From: Pedobacter terrae
Lineage (GTDB): Bacteria > Bacteroidota > Bacteroidia > Sphingobacteriales > Sphingobacteriaceae
Reading direction: 5' to 3'
Length of the DNA: 64,000 bases
NCBI RefSeq assembly: GCF_900100705.1
Contig: NZ_FNCH01000014.1
Location: 62,001 to 126,000 of the forward strand
Part shown: positions 17,724 through 25,471 of the stretch, piece by piece
How the letters are laid out: every line of letters begins with the position of its first letter
Position numbering within the stretch: position 1 is the stretch's first letter
Program-made: the position numbers and the translations under genes
The notes under the pieces: model-generated
Seen by the model: only the letters and a program-made list of their open reading frames with translations
Databases searched by the model: none
Told to the model about the DNA's origin: nothing

Positions 17724-18737
17724 TTAACCTCTTCCAGCTCTTGATGGTCTTGAACCACCACCGCCTCCACCACCAGTAGAACCGCCACCGCCGCCGCCAT
17801 ATGATGATGGAGGAGGAGAATAAGTTGGTCTGCTTTCGGTTCTGGCAGGAGGAGTATAGCCCTCATTTCTGGTAGGTCTGCTGCTTTGTGAACCTTGTTG
17901 GGGTGAATAATTATTGTTTCTGGTTGGTCTGCCACTTTGCATGCCATCATTTTGACTGTAGCCACCCTGACTTCTTACCGGCCTTCCGGCGTTATTATTT
18001 GGTGCATAAGATACGCCATTTTGATTAACTACTCCACTTCTGCTAGGTCTGCCAACATTACCATTATTTCCATTGCCGTATCTAGGTACGCCTCTGTCAT
18101 TACTTCCAGGCCTAGGTCTGAAATTGCTATTGGTGTACACGCCACCGCCATAGTATCCACCACCGATACCCCAGCCTCCGCCGTAATATCCGCCACCCCA
18201 ACCATAACGATCGTAGTAAGAGTTAGGTCCCCAGGCGTTCCAGCCCCATGGATTGTTCCATCCAAAGCCCATGTTACCATAATAGAATGGGTTATTCCAG
18301 ATGCTGCCGTAGCCCCATCCGCCACCATAACCGAAGCCACCGCCCCATCCTAAACCATAACCACTATTCCAGCCTAAACCGATGCCTAAATAGTTGGAAG
18401 GCCCGTAACTGTTGCCGTAATAATAATTGTCGAAATAAGGATCATAGTAGCCCTGAAAGCTGTATCCATTATGGAACCGGTTTATCCTTGAAGAATAATC
18501 CATGTCGTAATATGGGTTGCTTGTTCCATAATACTCATCATATTCTTCCTGACCGTTGTTTTGATTCTGTGCCTGTTGATTTTGAGGAGGACGAACAATC
18601 TCCACTTCTCTGGCTTTCGCTACAGAATTATACACATCATCAACTGGCTTAGTTTGAGCCAATTTTGATGTTGAGCATGAGGCCACCAGTCCTGCAGTGG
18701 CAATCATGACAATGGGTAAAAATTGAATTGGTTTCAT
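17724..18737 (-). CDS. Gly/Tyr/Asn/Pro-rich low-complexity lipoprotein
   Basis: The 337-aa product has a lipoprotein signal (LVASC, Cys21; mature STSKLAQTKPVDDVYNSVAK). A short conserved acidic/Pro/Gln part is followed by a long Gly/Tyr/Trp/Asn/Ser-rich region (about 100-220, GGGYYGGGWGIGGGYYGGG-like), an RP/NN-rich region (SGRPTRNNN), and a Gly-Ser-Arg end. It is likely a surface-attached or envelope low-complexity protein; no enzymatic domain is seen. Open frames on the opposite strand here are composition artefacts. Neighbours are a FadL porin downstream and divergent proS. Confidence 0.8.
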   Translation of the reverse strand: MKPIQFLPIVMIATAGLVASCSTSKLAQTKPVDDVYNSVAKAREVEIVRPPQNQQAQNQNNGQEEYDEYYGTSNPYYDMDYSSRINRFHNGYSFQGYYDPYFDNYYYGNSYGPSNYLGIGLGWNSGYGLGWGGGFGYGGGWGYGSIWNNPFYYGNMGFGWNNPWGWNAWGPNSYYDRYGWGGGYYGGGWGIGGGYYGGGVYTNSNFRPRPGSNDRGVPRYGNGNNGNVGRPSRSGVVNQNGVSYAPNNNAGRPVRSQGGYSQNDGMQSGRPTRNNNYSPQQGSQSSRPTRNEGYTPPARTESRPTYSPPPSSYGGGGGGSTGGGGGGGSRPSRAGRG

Positions 18738-18933
18738 TGTGTTTATATTTAGTTGTGTGTGTTTACCTATTTAATAAACCAATCAAAAGTAACTAATTAT
18801 TGCCTATTTTCTTAGCCGAAAAACAGGCATAAAATAATTGAGGTTATTGTTAATTGTTTGTAGGCATAAATTTATAAATTTGCCATCTAATTTTACACTT
18901 TTTAACTTACAAATTACGTTCCAAATACATAAG

Positions 18934-20406
18934 ATGAGCAAAGAAATTACAAGTAGGGAAGCAGATTACTCCCAGTGGTATAATGATATTGTGTTAAAAG
19001 CAGATTTGGCAGAACACTCTGCTGTACGTGGTTGTATGGTTATAAAGCCAAATGGCTATGCTATATGGGAAAAAATGCAGGCCATACTCGACAAAATGTT
19101 TAAAGATACGGGACATCAAAATGCTTATTTTCCATTATTCATCCCAAAGTCATTTTTCTCGAAAGAAGCCTCTCACGTTGAGGGCTTTGCGACAGAATGT
19201 GCAGTTGTAACGCATTATCGACTTAAAAATGATGGCAATGGCAATATCATCGTTGATGAAACTGCCAAATTGGAAGAGGAATTAATTGTCCGTCCCACTT
19301 CAGAAACCATTATATGGAATACCTACAAAGGATGGATCCAGTCATACCGTGATTTACCCATACTCATCAACCAATGGGCTAACGTAGTCAGATGGGAAAT
19401 GCGTACCCGGTTATTTCTACGTACTGCAGAATTTTTATGGCAAGAGGGGCATACCGCACACGCAACGGCGGAAGAAGCGATTGAGGAAACAGAACGCATG
19501 CTGCATATTTATGCCGATTTTGCAGAAAATTGGTTAGCTGTGCCGGTAATCAGGGGCCGTAAATCACCAAATGAGCGCTTTGCTGGCGCGCTGGATACTT
19601 ATTGCATTGAAGCTTTAATGCAGGATGGTAAGGCATTACAGGCTGGTACATCACACTTTTTAGGTCAGAATTTTGCGAAAGCCTTTGATGTTAAATTTAC
19701 CGGCAGGGATGGAAAGTTAGATCATGTTTGGGCTACGTCATGGGGCGTTTCTACCCGTTTAATGGGGGCATTAATTATGGCGCATAGTGATGATTCTGGA
19801 TTGATTATTCCACCAAAACTGGCACCGATCCAGGTGGTTATTGTTCCGATTTATAAAAATGATGAAGATCTTTCCAAAATCTCCTCATACGTTAATGAAC
19901 TAAGTTTACGTTTAAAAGGTATGGGAATATCAGTTAAATATGATGACCGCGATACACAACGTCCCGGCTTTAAATTTGCAGATTACGAAATGAAAGGTGT
20001 GCCCGTGCGCATTGCCATTGGTGGCCGTGATTTGGAAAATAAAACCGTTGAAATTGCCCGCAGAGATACCAAACTTAAACAAACGGTACCGCAGGAAGGC
20101 CTGGATATTTACATTGCCAAATTGTTGGAAGATATTCAGCAATGCATGTTCAATAAGGCATTGGCTTATCGTGATGAGCATATTACCGAAGCGAACAGCT
20201 ACGAAGAGTTTCAGGAATTGTTAGATACCAAGGCAGGTTTTATTTCCGCACATTGGGATGGAACGCCAGAAACGGAGCAAAAGATTAAAGAGGAAACGAA
20301 AGCAACCATTCGTTGTATTCCGTTAGATAATAAATTGGAAGATGGTATTTGTATTTATTCAGGAAAACCATCTATCCAGAGAGTACTTTTTGCAAGAGCA
20401 TATTAG
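18934..20406 (+). CDS. proS: Prolyl-tRNA synthetase (type without editing insertion)
   Basis: Started at the ATG at 18934 (490 aa), because MSKEITSREADYSQWYNDIV is the usual start; an upstream in-frame ATG at 18838 would add 32 unrelated residues. Class II motifs are visible: SAVRGCMVIKPNGYAIWEKM (motif 1 region), LIVRPTSETIIWNTY (motif 2 region), and TRLFLRTAEFLWQEGHTAHA. LDTYCIEALMQDGKALQAGT and HVWATSWGVSTRLMGALIMA precede the anticodon-binding domain from about 290. Length and motifs fit the archaeal/eukaryotic-like ProS common in Bacteroidota, which lacks the ~180-residue editing insert. An AGTCnnn heptamer tract starts three bases after the stop. Confidence 0.95.
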   Translation: MSKEITSREADYSQWYNDIVLKADLAEHSAVRGCMVIKPNGYAIWEKMQAILDKMFKDTGHQNAYFPLFIPKSFFSKEASHVEGFATECAVVTHYRLKNDGNGNIIVDETAKLEEELIVRPTSETIIWNTYKGWIQSYRDLPILINQWANVVRWEMRTRLFLRTAEFLWQEGHTAHATAEEAIEETERMLHIYADFAENWLAVPVIRGRKSPNERFAGALDTYCIEALMQDGKALQAGTSHFLGQNFAKAFDVKFTGRDGKLDHVWATSWGVSTRLMGALIMAHSDDSGLIIPPKLAPIQVVIVPIYKNDEDLSKISSYVNELSLRLKGMGISVKYDDRDTQRPGFKFADYEMKGVPVRIAIGGRDLENKTVEIARRDTKLKQTVPQEGLDIYIAKLLEDIQQCMFNKALAYRDEHITEANSYEEFQELLDTKAGFISAHWDGTPETEQKIKEETKATIRCIPLDNKLEDGICIYSGKPSIQRVLFARAY

Positions 20407-20409
20407 GTC

Positions 20410-20444
20410 AGTCCTGAGTCGTGAGTTCGGAGTCGTGAGCCTCC
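20410..20444 (+). repeat. AGTCnnn heptamer tract after proS
   Basis: Five 7-mers: agtcctg, agtcgtg, agttcgg, agtcgtg, agcctcc. It begins three bases after the proS stop codon, in the sense orientation of the gene, as at scoA. Confidence 0.8.
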
Positions 20445-20528
20445 TTACCCACGTTTCAAAATAAATTTAGAGTTGCTAGTCATAATAATTTCCTGAGTAA
20501 CGACTTTAATATATTAGGCAGATTTTAG

Positions 20529-20612
20529 ATAGGAGATGGGAGATTTGAGAAAAAACAAATCTTATATCTCACATCTATTGTCTCACATCTTTTGTCTCAT
20601 ATCTCAAATCTT
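20529..20612. repeat. TCTCA/ATCT tract before the cystathionine enzyme gene
   Basis: Repeats of tgtctcacatct type fill the 80 bases before the next start codon. The left end, gggagatttgaga, is the inverse complement of the right end (tctcaaatct), so the tract can fold on itself. The same agatttgaga word occurs at the start of the window (9-17). Confidence 0.6.
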
Positions 20613-20620
20613 AAAAAAAA

Positions 20621-21760
20621 ATGAAATTCGCAACTAAAGCCATACATGCAGGCCAGGAGCCTGATCCAACCACTGGTGCGGTAATGACACCAATATACCA
20701 AACCTCTACCTACTGGCAAAAATCTCCTGGAGATAACAAGGGGTATGAATATTCCAGAGGAACCAATCCTACACGTAAAGCATTGGAAGATTGTTTAGCT
20801 GCTTTGGAAAATGCCAAATATGGCTTAGCCTTCTCCAGTGGGATGGGGGCTACCGATGCCGTATTAAAATTATTGCAACCGGGCGATGAGGTCATTACGG
20901 GAAATGATCTTTATGGTGGTTCATACCGTATTTTTACTAAAATCTTCACTAAATACGGAATCAAATTCCATTTTCTGGATCTTTCTAAGCCGGAAAATAT
21001 GCTTCCTTACATTAATGAAAAGACAAAATTGGTTTGGATAGAAACACCTACCAATCCAACCATGCAGATTATTGATATTGAAGGGGTAGCAAAAATTACC
21101 AAGGAGAAAAATTTAATCTTAACTGTAGACAATACTTTTGCATCACCATACTTGCAAAACCCTATCGATTTAGGTGCCGATATTGTGATGCATTCGGTAA
21201 CCAAATATATTGGCGGCCACTCTGATGTGGTTATGGGCGCTTTGGTAACCAATAATGAACAACTGTACAAAGATCTTTGGTTTATTTACAATGCCTGTGG
21301 TGCAACTCCAGGTCCGCAAGATGCTTTTTTGGTTTTAAGAGGTATTAAAACGCTTCATCTAAGAATGAAAGCACATTGTGAAAATGGAGAACGTATTGCA
21401 CATTATTTAAAAACACATCCAAAAGTTGACAAAATTTATTGGCCGGGTTTTGAAGATCATCCAAACCACGATGTGGCTAAAAAACAGATGCGTGGCTTTG
21501 GGGGCATGATTTCGATTACATTGAAAGGTGCTGATTTGGAAGAAACCTTTAGGATTTCATCTAACTTTAAAGTATTTACCCTTGCCGAATCTTTAGGTGG
21601 CGTAGAATCATTAATAAATCACCCGGCTACTATGACGCATGGCTCTATTCCGAAAGAAGAAAGAGAAAAGGTTGGCGTTACCGATAACCTACTTCGTTTA
21701 AGCGTTGGGGTGGAAGATATCGACGATCTTTTGGAAGATCTGGAAAACGCGTTGGCTTAA
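20621..21760 (+). CDS. Cystathionine gamma-synthase/gamma-lyase-type PLP enzyme
   Basis: The 379-aa product is a Cys/Met-metabolism PLP-dependent enzyme. Visible signatures are AIHAGQEPDPTTGAVMTPIY at the start, YEYSRGTNPTR (substrate/PLP phosphate site), FSSGMGATDAV, WIETPTNPTMQI, and DNTFASPYLQNP. VMHSVTKYIGGHSDVVMGA carries Lys195 as the Schiff-base lysine. The C-terminal ESLGGVESLINHPATMTHGS and RLSVGVEDIDDLLEDL complete the pattern. Family members make or break cystathionine in transsulfuration. Sequence alone does not separate gamma-synthase (metB) from gamma-lyase, so no symbol is assigned. A perfect T-tailed terminator follows. Confidence 0.9.
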   Translation: MKFATKAIHAGQEPDPTTGAVMTPIYQTSTYWQKSPGDNKGYEYSRGTNPTRKALEDCLAALENAKYGLAFSSGMGATDAVLKLLQPGDEVITGNDLYGGSYRIFTKIFTKYGIKFHFLDLSKPENMLPYINEKTKLVWIETPTNPTMQIIDIEGVAKITKEKNLILTVDNTFASPYLQNPIDLGADIVMHSVTKYIGGHSDVVMGALVTNNEQLYKDLWFIYNACGATPGPQDAFLVLRGIKTLHLRMKAHCENGERIAHYLKTHPKVDKIYWPGFEDHPNHDVAKKQMRGFGGMISITLKGADLEETFRISSNFKVFTLAESLGGVESLINHPATMTHGSIPKEEREKVGVTDNLLRLSVGVEDIDDLLEDLENALA

Positions 21761-21765
21761 AATTA

Positions 21766-21803
21766 AAATCGGGCATTATGGTTAACATTTGCCCGATTTT
21801 TTT
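21766..21803 (+). terminator. Intrinsic terminator
   Basis: Perfect 10-bp stem aaatcgggca (21766-21775) with tgcccgattt (21790-21799), followed by Ts to 21803, just after the cystathionine enzyme stop. Confidence 0.9.
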
Positions 21804-21967
21804 GTAAAGCAAGTACTGTTCTAAAGTTCATGTTCGTCCGGCCTTACACTAATCTTTTTTGTTGAAGTGCTTGCTTCATTAAAATCTAAAAAACAAAAAA
21901 GGATACCATTTCAATCCGGTTAGGCGGTTGATGTGATGCTGCTATTTCCGTTTAAATAATTACTTGT

Positions 21968-22816
21968 ATGCAATTTCTGGAACTGAAAAATTTTCTAGAC
22001 CGTAAGGTTGAGCAGTATAATCAACCTAATTTTATCGCAAATGATCCGGTTTGCATTCCACATCTTTTTGATAAAAAACAGGATATCGAAATTGCAGGTT
22101 TTTTTGCTGCAGTATTGGCCTGGGGGCAACGGAAAACGATTATTAATAAATGCAGGGAGTTGCTTAACCGGATGGATAATGCACCTTATGATTTTGTGCT
22201 TCACCATAGTGATGATGATTTAAAGCGTTTACTTAATTTTAAACACCGCACCTTTAACGATACAGATCTTCTTTATTTTATTTCTTTTTTTAAAATGCAT
22301 TACAGCCAGTTTGATAGTTTAGAACAGGCTTTTTTGCCTAAACAGGAAGTTTTTCTTGATGCTTATCTGGAGATCGCCGATGAAGGATCGATATATCCCG
22401 CCGCAGAGGTTTGTTTGGCAGGACAGCTCCAGGTTTCTATAGAGCAGTGCCTCAATTATTTCAGGCAATATTTTTTTTCGTTGGATGACTTTCCGCACCG
22501 CACCAAAAAGCACATTTCTTCGCCACAACAAAAATCAACCTGCAAGCGCTTAAATATGTTTTTAAGATGGATGGTAAGGGCTGATAACAATGGGGTTGAT
22601 TTTGGAATCTGGAATACACTAAAGCCCAAAGATTTGATTTGTCCATGCGATGTACATGTTGATAGGGTAGGGCGTTTGTTGGGCCTCATTAACCGAAAGC
22701 AAACGGATTGGTTAACTGCTGTAGAATTAACTACTCAATTAAAGGAATTTGACCCTTTGGATCCGGTTAAGTACGACTTCGCTTTGTTTGGTCTTGGCGT
22801 TGAGAAAGAGTTTTAA
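21968..22816 (+). CDS. TIGR02757 family (DUF2400) protein
   Basis: The 282-aa product matches the TIGR02757/DUF2400 family of Bacteroidota: LKNFLDRKVEQYNQPNFIAN, DPVCIPHLFDKKQDIEIAGF, AAVLAWGQRKTIINKCRELL, then NMFLRWMVRADNNGVDFGIW and LICPCDVHVDRVGRLLGL near 230. The fold resembles a helix-hairpin-helix DNA glycosylase scaffold; the LICPCDVHV segment sits where glycosylases carry a catalytic Asp, but activity is not known to me. It is a single gene with 112 nt to the regulator downstream. Confidence 0.8.
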   Translation: MQFLELKNFLDRKVEQYNQPNFIANDPVCIPHLFDKKQDIEIAGFFAAVLAWGQRKTIINKCRELLNRMDNAPYDFVLHHSDDDLKRLLNFKHRTFNDTDLLYFISFFKMHYSQFDSLEQAFLPKQEVFLDAYLEIADEGSIYPAAEVCLAGQLQVSIEQCLNYFRQYFFSLDDFPHRTKKHISSPQQKSTCKRLNMFLRWMVRADNNGVDFGIWNTLKPKDLICPCDVHVDRVGRLLGLINRKQTDWLTAVELTTQLKEFDPLDPVKYDFALFGLGVEKEF

Positions 22817-22928
22817 TGTAATTTTTAATGATAAGTGAATAAAAACTTCCTTTTTAAAATCTATGTTGCTATTATTACGGCAGAATTCTCTTCTTTAGAG
22901 GTGTCGTCTATCCAAACCGTATTTTTTT

Positions 22929-23543
22929 ATGATCGCAGTTAATTTATCTGATCAGAACAGGTGGAAGAAATACAATAATGTTTCGCCGCTTATCGCTTTT
23001 TTTAAAAATTTCAATCCGTTAACTGAGGAGATAGAGAAACGCATCAATCAACATACATTTCCGGTTAGTTATAAAAAGAATAGATATCTGGTTTCACCAG
23101 GTGATCCCAATAAATTCCTGTTTTTAATTGTAAAAGGATTAGTCAGGGGATTTATTAAAGATGGAGATACCGAAATTACCACCTGGATTTCAAAAGAAGG
23201 TGAAGTTGTAGGAACCATACGCAATTTATGGCTGGAAAGTGATTCGGAAGAATATCTGCAGGCATTAGAAGATGTAGACTTGATTGCCATTCCACATGTT
23301 TTATCTCATTATCTGTTTGAAAACTTTACTGAAGCGAACATTGTGGGTAGAAGGATGATGGAGTTGTATTACCGTTCGGCAGAGGAGCGGGCCTATATTT
23401 GCAGAATTTCTTCGTCGGAAAAAAGATATAAACGATTCTTAACTTCTTTTCCGGATCTGATTAACCGGGTTTCTTTAAAATACATAGCTTCCTTTCTGGC
23501 CATCAGAATGGAAACATTGAGTCGTATCCGGGCCAAGATCTAG
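22929..23543 (+). CDS. Crp/Fnr-family transcriptional regulator
   Basis: The 204-aa product has a cyclic-nucleotide-binding-like beta-roll (about 35-130: RYLVSPGDPNKFLFLIVKGL, GDTEITTWISKEGEVVGTI). This is followed by a long dimerisation helix and a C-terminal helix-turn-helix (about 165-204: FPDLINRVSLKYIASFLAIR METLSRIR). Such short regulators are common in Bacteroidota; the ligand is often unknown. The RGFIKDGDTE part lacks the full cAMP-binding RS pair, so cAMP control is doubtful. No target gene can be named; downstream is a 606-bp non-coding stretch. Confidence 0.85.
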   Translation: MIAVNLSDQNRWKKYNNVSPLIAFFKNFNPLTEEIEKRINQHTFPVSYKKNRYLVSPGDPNKFLFLIVKGLVRGFIKDGDTEITTWISKEGEVVGTIRNLWLESDSEEYLQALEDVDLIAIPHVLSHYLFENFTEANIVGRRMMELYYRSAEERAYICRISSSEKRYKRFLTSFPDLINRVSLKYIASFLAIRMETLSRIRAKI

Positions 23544-24149
23544 TCATTCTTAAGGTGTATATGTCATAAACGTATTTGCAAAATTTTCGTTTATACTCAT
23601 CAATGCCAATTTCTTATTTTGAAATTAAATTATCTGGTATCTATAGGTTGTCTGATTTATTCTTTCCTGAATTTGTAGTATTGAGAATACATTAGATTTA
23701 GTTGTTTTAAAATGCTTCTCTTTTTCAATCTTCAAACAGGTTTTTAATTTTTTATTGCCTCTTATCAAGGATATTCTTTTTGTAGTAAAATCCTGATCTG
23801 CCCATACCAAAAATAGGACTTATTTTACAAACCTGGGCTTTAGTGGACATTAGGCTCCTTAAATGAGAAAGGTTCAAAGCGTATTCCCACTTTTTCCACA
23901 GTAAAAAAGGAATAATCTTAGTATCGGTGGGGCAAAACAGGTATCCTGGCTCCGATTAAAGAGTGTAATACTCACCATTCGCTGTCATGCTTTGCATTAA
24001 TTTAAATATCATAGGAGCGCAATCTTTATGTTTTTTAACATAAATGTGGATTTGTGTATAATAATATTTACAGTTTCTGAAGAAAAATTTACTACAATTG
24101 CGTAGAAAAAGTAACTTTTTACTAACTTGCAGAAATATCCTTAATATAA
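23544..24149. other. 606-bp region upstream of the orphan response regulator
   Basis: No gene could be supported; short minus-strand frames here are A/T-rich and not protein-like. It holds the palindrome gagtgtaatactc (23961-23973), a hairpin tatgtt/aacata near 24030, and an aaaaagt/actttttt-type inverted repeat near 24108-24122, 30 bp before the regulator start. It is probably a long regulatory leader. Confidence 0.5.
23961..23973. promoter_or_regulatory. 13-bp palindrome gagtgtaatactc, candidate operator
   Basis: GAGT-GTAAT-ACTC has perfect 4-bp arms; the same 13 bases recur in the downstream hairpin at 24801-24813, so the response regulator gene is bracketed by two copies. It could be an autoregulatory site 177 bp before the start codon, but this is inference. 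Confidence 0.4.
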
Positions 24150-24797
24150 ATGAAAACAAAAAATGCCGTAAGCACTTTTACAGTGCTCATTGCCGATGAT
24201 CACGAGATCATTCGCCGTGGTTTAAAAGGTTTAATATCAGACTTTTGGCCTGGTGTTGAAATCATTCATGCATCTACTCTGGAGCAAACTCTTGTAGAAG
24301 TAGAAAAATCACCTAGCTTAATCATCATTGATGTAAACTTGCCTGGAGGTAACAACCTTAAGGTAATCGATCAGATTAAATTGGTTCAGCCCAATGCTAA
24401 AATCCTTGTATTTTCTTCTTTGAATGAAAATATTTATGCTGTGCCATATCTAAAATCGGGTGCTTCTGGTTACTTAACCAAAAATGCAGAAGAATCAGAA
24501 ATTGTAACTGCAATCACCACAATTCTTGCTGGCAGCCGCTATTCGAGTAGAAATGTTAAAGAAAATATGTTCAATAGCATATTAGGTAACGATGCCGATA
24601 ATCCTTTCACTAAACTTTCGGGCAGAGAGCTTGAAGTGGCTGAGCTTTTAACCAAAGGTATTGGTGTATTGGAAATTTCCAATCAGTTAAATCTTCAAAT
24701 GGGTACCGTGAGTACATACAAACTGAGACTTTTCCAAAAGCTAAAAATAAAAAGTATTATCGAACTGGCTGAAAAGATGAGTATCTATGAAAGATAA
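24150..24797 (+). CDS. NarL/LuxR-type response regulator (orphan)
   Basis: The 215-aa product has a receiver domain (about 11-130) with acidic pair Asp16-Asp17, phosphoacceptor Asp61 in IIIDVNLPGG, SS near 89-90 and Lys111 in GYLTKNA. A LuxR/GerE helix-turn-helix follows (about 153-212: LSGRELEVAELLTKGIGVLE ISNQLNLQMGTVSTYK...). All key residues are intact. No sensor kinase gene is adjacent, so it is an orphan that may be driven by a distant hybrid or NarX-type kinase. It is flanked by two copies of a 13-bp palindrome; the second copy lies in the terminator that contains the gene's own stop codon. Confidence 0.93.
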   Translation: MKTKNAVSTFTVLIADDHEIIRRGLKGLISDFWPGVEIIHASTLEQTLVEVEKSPSLIIIDVNLPGGNNLKVIDQIKLVQPNAKILVFSSLNENIYAVPYLKSGASGYLTKNAEESEIVTAITTILAGSRYSSRNVKENMFNSILGNDADNPFTKLSGRELEVAELLTKGIGVLEISNQLNLQMGTVSTYKLRLFQKLKIKSIIELAEKMSIYER

Positions 24798-24825
24798 AAA
24801 GAGTGTAATACTCTTTTTATCTTTC
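24789..24825. terminator. Bidirectional terminator overlapping the response regulator stop
   Basis: Perfect 16-bp stem (24789-24804 and 24810-24825) with a 5-nt loop, followed by TTTTTT at 24831 on the plus strand. The regulator's TAA (24795-24797) is in the left arm and the stop of the opposite small gene is at the end of the right arm. Confidence 0.85.
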
Positions 24826-25010
24826 TAAGCTTTTTTGTTTTTATTTACAGTGCCAGGTCCATTTTCTCCTGATTCATTAGGAGATGAGCCAGCCTGGCCA
24901 AATTTTTCTGAAGCCCCCTCGCCATTCTGATCGAATGAGGCTTTTTCTTTTGAGCTTCCCTTTACTTCTTGCTCTTTTTCAGTTGTTTTCTTATTCTCTT
25001 GAGTTTTCAT
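24825..25010 (-). CDS. Small hydrophilic low-complexity protein (61 aa)
   Basis: The product is highly charged (MKTQENKKTTEKEQEVKGSS start; Glu, Lys, Gly, Ser, Asn rich; ends PGTVNKNKKA), with no hydrophobic core. It is likely intrinsically disordered, perhaps a stress-type small protein of the kind often seen in Pedobacter. Support comes from its location: the stop meets the shared terminator exactly, and an A/T-rich leader precedes the ATG. No known family was recognised. Confidence 0.55.
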   Translation of the reverse strand: MKTQENKKTTEKEQEVKGSSKEKASFDQNGEGASEKFGQAGSSPNESGENGPGTVNKNKKA

Positions 25011-25471
25011 AATAATAATGTTTATTATTTAATCAACATTTTAAAACAGTGCAATGTTTTATTTAATTCTTTAAACGAGGAATACGTGCTTCCAGTGTGG
25101 CGATTCTCACTTCCAAAATACAACGCGGGTATAGTTGATTACCTAATTCCTTGCTTGCGTTTCTATATCGTAACAGACATGTTCGTAGCGCACTATAAAC
25201 AAAATCACAAAGAATAAAACATTGGCAAGATAAGTTTTGGTAGCTCAGATGAATCTCCTGTGGTTTAGTATTCATGCACCACCTAAAAGACTGTATCTCC
25301 AATTAATCGGTCTAATACTTGAATAGGGTATTTTTTCCTGAATGTTAATTGTTTTGTACGGCTTATTTTAACTAAAATAATTAGTATTAATTTACAAATC
25401 ATATCTCTTAAATTTTATTAAAGCTAATAATATTAGTATTTTTGATTTTCAATCATCCTTACAATCAGAAA
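25011..25471. other. 461-bp intergenic region upstream of dinB
   Basis: No gene could be supported; frames on both strands are short and poor. The 3' part is A/T-rich and carries the repeated word attagtatt before dinB (see separate entry). Confidence 0.45.
25380..25440. promoter_or_regulatory. Candidate SOS-type operator region of the dinB-dnaE cassette
   Basis: The word attagtatt occurs at 25380-25388 and again at 25432-25440, and the palindrome ctaata-a-tattag spans 25424-25436, 36 bp before dinB. LexA/S24-type repressors bind short palindromes in such places; the assignment is inferred only from position. Confidence 0.35.

Noticed and set aside
17937..18652. Several long frames opposite and alongside the Gly-rich lipoprotein gene
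   Set aside because: They arise from the biased GGN/TAY repeat composition of the coding strand and show Ile/Thr/Ser or His/Asn/Arg runs without a protein-like pattern.
23625..24159. Short minus-strand frames in the 606-bp gap
   Set aside because: Lys/Phe/Ile-rich translations of A/T-rich DNA with no support.
25063..25302. 79-aa minus-strand frame in the gap before dinB
   Set aside because: Composition is not protein-like and no domain or leader was seen; kept only as part of the intergenic entry.
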